Assembly (NCBI GenBank): GCA_035528235.1
Contig: DATKZB010000255.1
Coordinates: forward strand, 1-20,052
Reading direction: 5' to 3'
DNA length: 20,052 nucleotides
Source: DATKZB01 sp035528235
GTDB taxonomy: Bacteria; Planctomycetota; Phycisphaerae; FEN-1346
Of the stretch, positions 1-6,925 are shown in pieces (the first letter of the stretch is position 1; the number at the start of each line of letters is the position of its first letter). The notes beneath the pieces are model-generated. The model ran no database searches and had not been told where the DNA came from. It saw only the letters and a program-made list of their open reading frames with translations. Position numbers and translations under genes: made by a program.

Positions 1-880
1 AGGGCCGGGCCGGAGGCCCACCCGAACAGCCGCATGACCATCGGCCGGGCGCCCTGGAGTTTGGCGGTCCCCTGAAGGACGCCGCCGACGACCAGCCACG
101 CGCCGTCCCCGGGTGCCGGCCGGGAACCACCTGGAGCGACACCGGCCACAGGGCATTGGGCAGGGCCGACAGGGGCTTCGTCCCGGGACCGGCGGCCAGC
201 AGGGCCTCCCGCACCAGCCGCGCGGGAACCACGAGCGGCTTGTCGGCGCCCACGATGCGCACGACCACGCCCGCCACCTCGCCGTCGGCGTCGACGACCG
301 CGGCGCCCGTGGCGATGTCCAGGGCCGGGCACAGGAACGTCAGGAACGCCACCTTGGGCGCCGCCCCGGAGAGCTCCAACTCCTTGGCCAGTTCCGCCGC
401 CGCGACGGTACCCTTGAGCATGCCGGCGACCAGGTCGAGTTTCTCGCCCCATTTCCAGCCGATGACGGCGGCCGGCGCGCCGCCCTCGGGTATGGCCTTG
501 CTCGAGAGGGCAAGCCCCTTGGCCCGCGTGACGGGCAACTCCACGCCGATGGCCACCACCCCCAGCGCGGGGTCCGCCATGCTGAACGTACTGGCCTGTG
601 CCTGGGTGCCATCTTCCAGGAAGACCGTCACCGTCTTGACGCCGGGCTGGGCGACCGAGGCCAGGTCGGTCACGACGAATCGGCCCTCGCCCATCAGGAA
701 CCCGCTGGCGTACGACAGCGGCAGGTCCAGGTCGCTGTCGACCCGGACGAGGCAGACGCGCGGCCCGGCGTCGCGGCGGACGACGTTCGGGTCGAAGCCC
801 TCGGCTGCCCAGACCGCCGCCGACAGAAACGCCGCCGCCAGACCGGCCACAACCGCCCTCACAACGTCACGACGTACCAT
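1..880 (-). CDS. Exported degenerate trypsin-like (HtrA-fold) protein, partial and apparently frameshifted
   Basis: This minus-strand gene starts at ATG 880-878 after a G-rich stretch and runs off the left edge. A short basic N-terminus and a hydrophobic Ala-rich segment (about residues 8-26) look like a signal peptide. The body matches the downstream paralogue at 1185-2768 almost motif for motif: RVCLV, YASGF, RFVVTDLAS, AQPGV, MADPA, GWKWG, AFLTFL. The trypsin-fold histidine position (TNxHV in HtrA) reads TDLAS, and the serine motif (xSGxP) reads ATGAAV, so protease activity is unlikely. After LQVVPG the homology to the paralogue's C-terminus continues one frame over (GDGAWLVVGG, then RLFGWASGP). 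One extra G in the G4 run at 107-110 would restore a continuous frame. The Cys-rich middle region of the paralogue is absent. Function unknown; a secreted scaffold or sensor is an inference. Confidence 0.72.
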   Translation of the reverse strand, partial: MVRRDVVRAVVAGLAAAFLSAAVWAAEGFDPNVVRRDAGPRVCLVRVDSDLDLPLSYASGFLMGEGRFVVTDLASVAQPGVKTVTVFLEDGTQAQASTFSMADPALGVVAIGVELPVTRAKGLALSSKAIPEGGAPAAVIGWKWGEKLDLVAGMLKGTVAAAELAKELELSGAAPKVAFLTFLCPALDIATGAAVVDADGEVAGVVVRIVGADKPLVVPARLVREALLAAGPGTKPLSALPNALWPVSLQVVPGRHPGTARGWSSAASFRGPPNSRAPGRWSCGCSGGPPARP

Positions 881-942
881 GACCCCCCCCTGCAGACAAA
901 TGGCGATGGTGCCCGCCTCCAAAACCTGCACGGCCCTGCTCC

Positions 943-948
943 ATTGTA
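943..948 (-). promoter_or_regulatory. Possible -10 element for the leftmost gene
   Basis: Read on the minus strand, TACAAT lies about 62 bases upstream of the start codon at 880 and matches the sigma-70 -10 consensus at five of six positions. No convincing -35 sits at the expected distance. The rest of the 304-base gap between the two paralogues (881-1184) shows no gene that I can support. Confidence 0.25.
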
Positions 949-1184
949 ATGTACGCAGAAAGGCCGGGCGTCCTGCGCGACACCCGCCCTGTTCAGACGC
1001 AACGCGGCGGCACGGGTTCCCTGACTTGACTTCGTTCCGGCGTCCTCACCAGCGAGCGACATGACGTTAGAAGTGTCTGATGGTAACACCCGGCGAGCCG
1101 AATGTCGAGGGTCCAGGGGTACCCACACGCCTTCCGGCCGCGGGCCGCCGGCCAGACCGCAGTGGGCGGAAACAGATGGGCCTG

Positions 1185-2768
1185 CTACAGGCCGAAGAAG
1201 CTGGGTTCGCCTTCCTTGCGTGGTTTCTCGCGGCGTTCCTTTCGCGGCCCCCCCTCGGCGGTCTTGGGCCGAGGGCCCAGCGTGGGGCCGTACGTCCACC
1301 CGAACGGTTTCAGGAGCACCACCTCTTTTCCGCCGAGGCGCGTCGCGGCCTGTGCCACGCCCGCGAAGATGATCCAGTCGCCCTCGCGCAGTGTCGCGTC
1401 GGCCGCGCCCTCCTCTTCGCCCAGGGGCCGCCCGACCCGGTCGGACCCCAGCGCCAGAAGCGTCGTCGAGCGGAACGGCAGCAGGAGCATGTGCGGCCCG
1501 GCCGGCCCGCCCACGGTCTCCCGCACCTGCGCATAGACCACGATGCCGCGCGGCAGCGCGGCCCGGGCGTCGGCCAGGTCGTCGCGCGCCTGCTCGGCCA
1601 AGGCCTGTCGATAGTCGGCGCCGACCTTGGCGAGGGCATCCAGAAGGGCGCTGGAGTTCGTGACGGCGACCTTGCGGACCTTGTCGTCGGTGCCGGGCGA
1701 AGCGAGGAGCCGGGTGGCCCCCTCGGCCATCCGCGCGAAGTAGTCGTACATCCCCTTGCCGCAAATGACCCCGTCGCCGGCGCAGTCCTTGCAGGACTCG
1801 GTCTCTTTCTTGTAGATGGGTCGGGCCAACCCGCCCACCTTGCGGTAGCCGACGACCCGCGTGATGACGATCTTGCCGCTGCCGTTGCACTTCTTGCACC
1901 GGCTCCGGCTCTTGACCGCCCGGACGGCGTTGGCGAACTCCTGGGGCGTGGTCGGTTGGCCCGGCAGGTCCTGGACGGCGACCGGCAGGAGCGACCGGGG
2001 CATCTCGGCCAACGGTTTCAACTCCGTGCCGGCCGCCAGCAGCGCCTGCCGCAGACCCTCCGCCGGCACCACCAGCGACCGCTGCGAACCGACCACCTGG
2101 ACCAGAACGCCCAGGACGCTGCCCGACGCGTCGACCACCGGCGCGCCCGAGGCCACCTCGGGCGTCGTCGACCCGAGGAACGTCAGAAACGCCGTCGCGC
2201 TTGGCGTGGCCGTTTCGCTCGACGCCGCCGTTGCGCTCGACGTCGCCGGCGCGGCCGCGCGGCCGGCCGGGTCGGCTTCGACCACCGCCGGCGCGAGGTG
2301 TCCGGCCGTGGCGTCAAGCGCCTGGGCCCACTTCCACCCCAGGACCACCGCGGGGACATCGGCCTCGCCGACCGCCTCGGCCGCCGTCAGCGCCAGGCCG
2401 CCGGTACCGGCCTTGGCCCCCTCGACCAGGATGGCCGCGAGGCCCGTCGCCGGGTCGGCCATGCCGAACTGGCTGGAGACCGCCGTCGTGCCGTCCGGAA
2501 ACTGCAGCCTCACCTGTCGCACGCCGGGTTGGGCCAGCGACGCCAGGTCGGTCACGACGAACTTGCCGCCGCCCAGCAGGAACCCGCTCGCATAGGCCGC
2601 CGGCAACCCCAGCGGGCCGTCGACCGTGACCAGGCACACCCGTGCGCCGGCCGACTCGCGCAGCGTGGCCGGGTTGATGGATTCGGCGGCGCCCGCGGCG
2701 GCCCCGCTCGACACGACGACGCCGACAACGCACCACACCGCCAGAAGAAGTCGCCCTGAATCGCGCAC
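1185..2768 (-). CDS. Exported degenerate trypsin-like protein with a CxxC zinc-finger-like insert
   Basis: Encodes 527 residues from GTG 2768-2766, with AAGGAC a few bases upstream as ribosome binding site. Residues 1-28 form a signal peptide (long Val/Ala stretch ending in Ala-Ala). Residues 40-250 resemble an HtrA-like trypsin fold. The histidine site reads VVTDLAS instead of TNxHV, while the serine site keeps Ser207 in ASGAP, so the triad is incomplete. Residues 166-193 are an Ala/Ser/Thr-rich linker. Residues 291-338 hold Cys291, Cys294, Cys326, Cys329 and Cys336 in CxxCxGxG-type motifs like those of the DnaJ zinc finger, so metal binding is likely. The C-terminal part (LREGDWIIFAGV to FGWTYGPTLG) is shared with the paralogue at 1-880, and the tail is Lys/Arg/Glu-rich. 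No enzymatic role can be assigned. The order of duplication and any loss of the insert in the shorter copy are inferences. Confidence 0.8.
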   Translation of the reverse strand: MRDSGRLLLAVWCVVGVVVSSGAAAGAAESINPATLRESAGARVCLVTVDGPLGLPAAYASGFLLGGGKFVVTDLASLAQPGVRQVRLQFPDGTTAVSSQFGMADPATGLAAILVEGAKAGTGGLALTAAEAVGEADVPAVVLGWKWAQALDATAGHLAPAVVEADPAGRAAAPATSSATAASSETATPSATAFLTFLGSTTPEVASGAPVVDASGSVLGVLVQVVGSQRSLVVPAEGLRQALLAAGTELKPLAEMPRSLLPVAVQDLPGQPTTPQEFANAVRAVKSRSRCKKCNGSGKIVITRVVGYRKVGGLARPIYKKETESCKDCAGDGVICGKGMYDYFARMAEGATRLLASPGTDDKVRKVAVTNSSALLDALAKVGADYRQALAEQARDDLADARAALPRGIVVYAQVRETVGGPAGPHMLLLPFRSTTLLALGSDRVGRPLGEEEGAADATLREGDWIIFAGVAQAATRLGGKEVVLLKPFGWTYGPTLGPRPKTAEGGPRKERREKPRKEGEPSFFGL

Positions 2769-2809
2769 GCGCCCGTCCTTATCCGGTATCCGGCACCGAT
2801 AGTCTCTGT

Positions 2810-2838
2810 AGTATACGACCCGCCGGCCCCGGCGTCTT
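2810..2838 (-). promoter_or_regulatory. Possible promoter of the zinc-finger/trypsin-fold gene
   Basis: On the minus strand TATACT (2815-2810) is preceded at 17 bases by AAGACG (2838-2833). The -10 is a good match and the -35 is weak. It lies 42 bases upstream of the GTG at 2768 and back to back with the stronger plus-strand promoter at 2865-2893. Confidence 0.4.
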
Positions 2839-2864
2839 GCGGCGCCGACGGCACCGATGGCCCC

Positions 2865-2893
2865 TGGACGCTCGCGCCGGCGTCGGCTATAAT
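2865..2893 (+). promoter_or_regulatory. Sigma-70-type promoter for the amidase operon
   Basis: TGGACG (2865-2870) and a perfect TATAAT (2888-2893) are separated by 17 bases, 52 bases before the ATG at 2945. This is one of the two best promoter matches in the window and would drive the amidase, the phosphoesterase and perhaps the RseC-like gene. Confidence 0.65.
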
Positions 2894-2944
2894 GCGGCCC
2901 GTTCTGCCCGACGGCCCGGCCTGCATCGCGGGAGCGAGTATACC

Positions 2945-3652
2945 ATGACGGACCATCCGCAAACCATCCTGCCGAAGCCGAAACCGGCCGGGCCGAACTG
3001 GGCGAGAATGCTGAAGGTCTGGCTCCTGCTGGCCGCCGGCATGACCGTGGCAGCCCTGGCGTGCTGGGCGGCCATGCCCAGGACGGGCGCCGCGGGGTCC
3101 CGGGGCGAGGTTCTGCCCGATACGGCCGCCATCCAGGACCTCGTCTGGCCGAGGCGCATGGCCCCCGGCCGTCCGTGGCGGCACATCGTGATCCACCACA
3201 CCGCCACGCCGTCAGCGACCATCGAGGCCATCGAGCGGAACCACAACGGCCTGGGGTTCGAGGGGGTCGGCTACCACTTCGTCATCAACAACGGCATCGC
3301 CCCGGGGACGGCCGACGGCGAGATCACGCCGACCGACCGGTGGATCGAGCAGCGGCCGGGCGCCCACGCCCGGGTCACCAACCATCCTGAGTTCAACACG
3401 GCGGGGATCGGCGTGTGCCTGGTCGGCAACCTCGAGCAGACGCCGCCCAGCGCCGCCCAGATGGCATCGCTGGAGATGCTCGTGCTGGCGCTTCGCCAGC
3501 GGTACGGCATCGGCCTGGAGGCAATCGTCGGCCACGGCGAACTCAAGAACACCAAGTGCCCCGGCCGGCTGTTCCCCATGGAGACGTTCCTGATGGACCT
3601 GAGGCAGATGCACCTCAGGCATTACATCGAGACGCTGCCCAGCGGGCCGTAG
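2945..3652 (+). CDS. N-acetylmuramoyl-L-alanine amidase (Amidase_2/PGRP fold), membrane-anchored
   Basis: Encodes 235 residues from ATG 2945, with GGGAG about nine bases upstream. A cytoplasmic N-terminus is followed by one hydrophobic segment (about residues 22-44), so the enzyme is probably anchored in the membrane and faces the periplasm. The catalytic domain spans residues 78-215. The IVIHHTATP motif supplies the first zinc histidine (His84/85), GVGYHFVI the family tyrosine (Tyr110), and GHGELKNTKCPG the remaining ligands (His197 and Cys205). These are the zinc ligands of the T7 lysozyme/PGRP family, which cleaves the MurNAc-L-Ala bond in peptidoglycan. The next gene starts 34 bases downstream, suggesting one transcript. 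The amidase call is firm; the precise role (cell-wall turnover or muropeptide recycling) is inferred. Confidence 0.88.
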   Translation: MTDHPQTILPKPKPAGPNWARMLKVWLLLAAGMTVAALACWAAMPRTGAAGSRGEVLPDTAAIQDLVWPRRMAPGRPWRHIVIHHTATPSATIEAIERNHNGLGFEGVGYHFVINNGIAPGTADGEITPTDRWIEQRPGAHARVTNHPEFNTAGIGVCLVGNLEQTPPSAAQMASLEMLVLALRQRYGIGLEAIVGHGELKNTKCPGRLFPMETFLMDLRQMHLRHYIETLPSGP

Positions 3653-3686
3653 CGGCGCCGGGCGACATCGCGCAGGAGGACCCGGG

Positions 3687-4595
3687 GTGACCAACCCGGC
3701 AGACAAGCCGAACGATTGGGACATCAATCCCGCCGATGCCCACCTGGGCGTCGGCCAGATTACCGATCGGATGGATCGGGCGGCCATTCTCATGCGCCGC
3801 GACCCCCTGCGGCGGGGCAACATGGTGCACCTGCCCGCGCGGGGCGACGTCGTCATTCTGGGCGACCTGCACGGCGACGCCGAGAACTTCGACCGCGTCG
3901 TCGAATGGGCCTCGCTCCACACCCACAAGGAACGGTACCTGGTCTTCCAGGAACTGATTCACGGCGGCCCGACCGACGCCGGGGGCGGCGACCTGAGTTT
4001 TCGCCTGCTCGAGCGCGCCGCCGCCCTGAAGTGCCGGTTCAGGTCGCAGGTCCAGATGATTCTGTCGAACCACGACCTGTGTGAAATCCTCGGATCCGTC
4101 GTGTCGAAGGCCGGCAAGAACGTGACCGCCCCCTTCTGGAAAGGCATCGAGAACGCCTACGGCGAGAACTGGCCCGAGGTCCACGGCGCCTATCGCCGGT
4201 TCCTGTCGGCCCTGCCTTTGGCGGTGCGGACGCCCACGGGCGTCGTCGTCAGCCATTCGACGCCCCAGGGCGACGCCCTCGAACACTTCGACTGCACCGT
4301 CTTCGACCGGGCGCTCACGATGGACGACTACCTGCCCGGCGGCAGCGTCTACGACCTCGTCTGGGGACGCAACCACGACCAGCGGTCGGCCGACGAATTC
4401 GCCCGGTGCGTGGGCGCCGACATTCTCATCACCGGCCACCAGACCTCGATGCCCGGCATCAAGACGCCGACGTCGCGGCACATCATTCTGACGTCCGACG
4501 GGCCGCTCGGACGGTTTCTGAACCTGCGGCTCAACGTCCAGGCACCCTACAACGTGGTCCTCCGCCAGGCCATCAAGGTCCGCTCGCTCAGTTGA
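3687..4595 (+). CDS. Calcineurin-like (PPP-type) metallophosphoesterase
   Basis: Encodes 302 residues from GTG 3687, with AGGAGG (3674-3679) seven bases upstream. The metallophosphoesterase motifs appear in order: GDLHG (Asp60, His62), SNHD (128-130, in place of the usual GNHE), SHS (His190) and GHQ (His251). The second canonical motif, GDxxDRG, is replaced by QELIHGG around Glu89, so one metal ligand would be glutamate or histidine instead of aspartate. There is no signal peptide, so a cytoplasmic location is likely. It follows the amidase with a short gap. Substrate unknown: the fold covers protein phosphatases, diadenosine tetraphosphatases and nucleotidases. I infer an active enzyme with altered metal-site chemistry. 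Confidence 0.85.
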   Translation: MTNPADKPNDWDINPADAHLGVGQITDRMDRAAILMRRDPLRRGNMVHLPARGDVVILGDLHGDAENFDRVVEWASLHTHKERYLVFQELIHGGPTDAGGGDLSFRLLERAAALKCRFRSQVQMILSNHDLCEILGSVVSKAGKNVTAPFWKGIENAYGENWPEVHGAYRRFLSALPLAVRTPTGVVVSHSTPQGDALEHFDCTVFDRALTMDDYLPGGSVYDLVWGRNHDQRSADEFARCVGADILITGHQTSMPGIKTPTSRHIILTSDGPLGRFLNLRLNVQAPYNVVLRQAIKVRSLS

Positions 4596-4632
4596 CGCCA
4601 GGCCGCCGGCCGCTCAGCGCCACGCCATCGAC

Positions 4633-5064
4633 ATGCTCAAACGCGAAACCGGCACCGTCGTCCGCACCGAAGGCGGCAAGGCCGTCGTCCGCATCCGCGG
4701 CGGGCCCGGCGCGGCGTGCGGCACCTGCAAGGCGTGCTGCGCGAGCGGCGCCGACTTCGTCCTGCACATCGACGCCGGCAACCTGACCGAGGGCGACCAG
4801 GTAACCGTCGAGGTGCCCGTGCCCGGCCCGTGGCGGGCCATCGGCCTCGTGCTGGCACTGCCGCTGGCGGCGCTGGTGGCAGGCGTCGTCGCGGGGAGCG
4901 AGTGGCGCGGCCTCCAGCGGGCGACCGGCCTGGGACCCGAGGCCGCCGCCGTCGTCCTCGGCGCCGTCTTGCTTGCCGCCGCCCTGGTGGCAGCGCTGGC
5001 GGCAGAGCGGCGCTTCGCCCGCCGTCACCGCCCGCGCCTCATCGAGACCCGTCCGCGCCGCTGA
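4633..5064 (+). CDS. rseC: RseC/MucC-family integral membrane protein
   Basis: Encodes 143 residues from ATG 4633, with no strong Shine-Dalgarno upstream. It begins 37 bases after the phosphoesterase stop, so translation from the same transcript is plausible. The N-terminal soluble part carries a cysteine cluster (Cys29, Cys32, Cys35 and Cys36 in ACGTCKACC). Two hydrophobic helices follow at about residues 69-88 and 104-126, then a basic tail. This is the layout of RseC, which in gammaproteobacteria acts in sigma-E signalling and in reduction of SoxR. No sigma factor, RseA/B or Rnf/Rsx gene lies nearby, so the partner here is unknown. The Cys cluster suggests a redox or iron-sulfur role. Confidence 0.72.
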   Translation: MLKRETGTVVRTEGGKAVVRIRGGPGAACGTCKACCASGADFVLHIDAGNLTEGDQVTVEVPVPGPWRAIGLVLALPLAALVAGVVAGSEWRGLQRATGLGPEAAAVVLGAVLLAAALVAALAAERRFARRHRPRLIETRPRR

Positions 5065-5105
5065 TAGGGGTCCGCCAAGAGTTTCCGGCATACATCCCAC
5101 TCTGG

Positions 5106-5193
5106 GGTGGCATGCCCACGCCGCTGTTGGCGTGGGCATGTCGGCCGTAAGCCGGGAAACATGCCCAGGCAACGGCGGCCTGGGCATGCCACC
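5106..5193. repeat. Double-hairpin palindromic repeat (GTGGCATGCCCA type)
   Basis: Two perfect hairpins stand side by side: a 12-bp stem (5111-5122 with 5129-5140) and an 11-bp stem (5160-5170 with 5178-5188). The outer 13 bases GGTGGCATGCCCA (5106-5118) also pair with 5181-5193, so the whole block is one inverted repeat. It resembles a REP/BIME element and lies upstream of the ATPase operon. It shares the GTGGCATG core with the hairpins at 14095, 14213, 17357 and 17421. The rest of the gap 5065-5530 shows no supported gene. A weak TTGACT at 5244 is the only promoter-like element I noted between here and the start of subunit E. Confidence 0.75.
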
Positions 5194-5530
5194 CATGCCG
5201 GGAGTCTTGGCGAACCCGCTGATGGAGCATATGGCGGTTTTGCTTGACTTGGGTCCGGGGGCGTGGTATCTGGCCAACGCCTTGGCGGTCTGCACGGACG
5301 GGACGATCGCCGACAACGAGGTACCCGAGGGGGGCTGGGAAGAGCCGTGTTCCACTCTGCCGCCACCCTGGGCCGGCCGGCACCGGGGCGGTCGCACGAG
5401 TTATCCGGATTGCCACGGAACCCCCGGCAGCCGAGCCGTTGCGGCTGTCGGACGCTGCGAAACGCCTGTTACGTTATCCCCGATTAAGCCGACAATAAGG
5501 GATGGGAGTACCCTACTGACGGAGGCCCCT

Positions 5531-6163
5531 ATGGCCGAAACGATTGAGTCGTTCGTGGCCAAACTCCAGGAAGAAGGCGTCCAGGCCGGCAAGGAGGCCG
5601 CCGACAAACTCCTCGCCGACGCCCGGAAGGAGGCCGACCAGATCGTTGCCGAGGCCGAGGCCAAGGCCAGGAAGATCGTCGCGGTGGCCGAGTCCGGGGC
5701 CGCCGCCACGCTCGAGAAGTCCAAGACCGACCTGGCCCTGGCCGCACGCGACACCGTTCTGCGCCTGCGCGAGACCCTCTCGCGCGCCGTCCGGGCCGCG
5801 ATGGCCACCGGCGTCCGGCAACCGCTGGGCGACGCCGAGTTTCTCAAGACCCTCCTTCACGACATCGTCATGCAGTACGTCCGGGCCGACCTCGACCGGC
5901 GCACGACCATCACGATCAACGTGCCCGCCGAGATGCAGCACCACTTGGCCCAATGGGCCCTGGCCCACCTGCACGCCAAGGCCGAGCAGGGCGACGTCTC
6001 GATCGACCTCCGGGGCACCTTGGCCGACGTCGGTTTCGAGTACGAGGTCGAGGGAGCCAACGTCGAGGTCACGCTGGCGTCCGTCGTCGAGGCTTTGTCG
6101 GAACTCGTCAACCCGCACCTGCGCGAGATGCTCGACCAGGCCATGGCCGAGCCCAAGGAGTAG
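5531..6163 (+). CDS. atpE: V/A-type ATPase subunit E (peripheral stalk)
   Basis: Encodes 210 residues. ATG 5531 is chosen because GGAGG (5521-5525) lies five bases upstream and the family-like sequence begins there, although the frame is open further upstream. Residues 1-75 are a charged Ala/Glu/Lys-rich amphipathic helix typical of the E/G peripheral stalk. Residues 100-205 form the globular C-terminal domain that contacts the top of subunit B. It is first in the order E-DUF2764-A-B-D-I-K. No separate G/H stalk partner, which normally forms a coiled coil with E, is recognisable. The symbol follows bacterial V-ATPase naming and is not the F-type atpE. Confidence 0.88.
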   Translation: MAETIESFVAKLQEEGVQAGKEAADKLLADARKEADQIVAEAEAKARKIVAVAESGAAATLEKSKTDLALAARDTVLRLRETLSRAVRAAMATGVRQPLGDAEFLKTLLHDIVMQYVRADLDRRTTITINVPAEMQHHLAQWALAHLHAKAEQGDVSIDLRGTLADVGFEYEVEGANVEVTLASVVEALSELVNPHLREMLDQAMAEPKE

Positions 6164-6171
6164 GCCCCTCG

Positions 6172-6870
6172 ATGGCCGCGGCCAACTATTACCTGGTGTC
6201 CGCCCTGCCCTCGCTGGCCGAGTTGGGGTCGGTGCCGCCGCTGTCGCTTGCCGCGCTGCGAGACCACGTGTCCGAGCGCGCCGGGCCCCGCGCCCTCGTC
6301 GAGGCCATTCTTCTTGGCGACGACCTGCTCCAGCGCGACGCCGTCCTGGCGGGCGAGTCGGTGGAGACGGCCCCGGCGGTGCTGGCGCCGGCCCAGGTCC
6401 GCAACGAAGAGCCCCTGCCGCCGTATCTGGCCGGCGCGGGTGAGGCCGCCGCTTCCCGCATCGCCGCCGACGCCGTCTGGGACGCCTACTTCCGCCATGC
6501 GGCCGGGGTGGCCCGCGCCAGCGGCAGCCGGTTCCTGGCGACGTGGGTGGGCCGGGAGGTGGCCCTGCGGAACGCCCTGGCGACGGCCCGGGCCAAGGCC
6601 CTCGACCTGGAACCGGCCGACTACCTCGTTGCGGCGGAACTCGGCCAGACCGACGACGATTTTGCGGCCCTGGTGGCCGAATGGGCCGCGGCCGCCAACC
6701 CCCTGGAGGGCATTCGCGTGCTCGATGCGGCCCGGTGGCAATGGCTCGTCGACCACGACGCGTGGTTCTCGTTCGGCGACGATGAACTGGCAGCCTACGC
6801 CGCCAAACTGATGCTCCTGGCACGATGGCACCGGCTGAGCACGGCCCCGGCCGCCAAGCCGACCGGATAG
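6172..6870 (+). CDS. DUF2764 V-ATPase-operon protein, candidate C-type subunit
   Basis: Encodes 232 residues from ATG 6172, with AAGGAG (6155-6160) overlapping the end of subunit E. It is soluble, rich in Ala and Leu, and starts with NYYLVSALPSL, a typical opening for this family. Chlamydia and Borrelia carry a DUF2764 gene at the same place between E and A. The segment LRNALATARAKALDLEP (about residues 137-153) recalls the helix of V-ATPase C/d subunits that contains Asn/Arg and RAK-like residues. Together with its position where C and F would lie in Thermus-type operons, this suggests it is a diverged C subunit linking stalk and rotor. The family call is good; the C-subunit role is inference. 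Confidence 0.75.
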   Translation: MAAANYYLVSALPSLAELGSVPPLSLAALRDHVSERAGPRALVEAILLGDDLLQRDAVLAGESVETAPAVLAPAQVRNEEPLPPYLAGAGEAAASRIAADAVWDAYFRHAAGVARASGSRFLATWVGREVALRNALATARAKALDLEPADYLVAAELGQTDDDFAALVAEWAAAANPLEGIRVLDAARWQWLVDHDAWFSFGDDELAAYAAKLMLLARWHRLSTAPAAKPTG

Positions 6871-6878
6871 ACGTTCAC

Positions 6879-6898
6879 GGCCCGGCGCACGCCGGGCC
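6879..6898 (+). other. Intercistronic hairpin before subunit A
   Basis: A perfect 8-bp G/C stem (6879-6886 with 6891-6898) with a four-base loop GCAC lies in the 55-base gap before subunit A. It ends about 12 bases before the GAGAGG ribosome binding site. It has no U-tract, so it is not a standard terminator. It could stabilise or tune the transcript so that the A/B head subunits exceed the stalk proteins. Confidence 0.35.
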
Positions 6899-6925
6899 CG
6901 ACCAACCCATGAGAGGACGCAAGAG

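Noticed and set aside
113..1064. Long plus-strand open frames over the left end
   Set aside because: They are antisense to the trypsin-fold gene on the minus strand, have Arg/Pro/Gly-rich low-complexity translations and no recognisable motif; this is typical of high-GC DNA.
1080..2759. 559-residue plus-strand open frame
   Set aside because: It is exactly antisense to the gene at 1185-2768, which has a signal peptide, cysteine motifs and a paralogue; the plus-strand translation is Arg/Gly-rich and featureless.
4973..5530. N-terminal extension of subunit E
   Set aside because: The frame is open, but it crosses the palindromic repeats, and a strong ribosome binding site stands at 5521-5525 directly before ATG 5531 where family homology starts.
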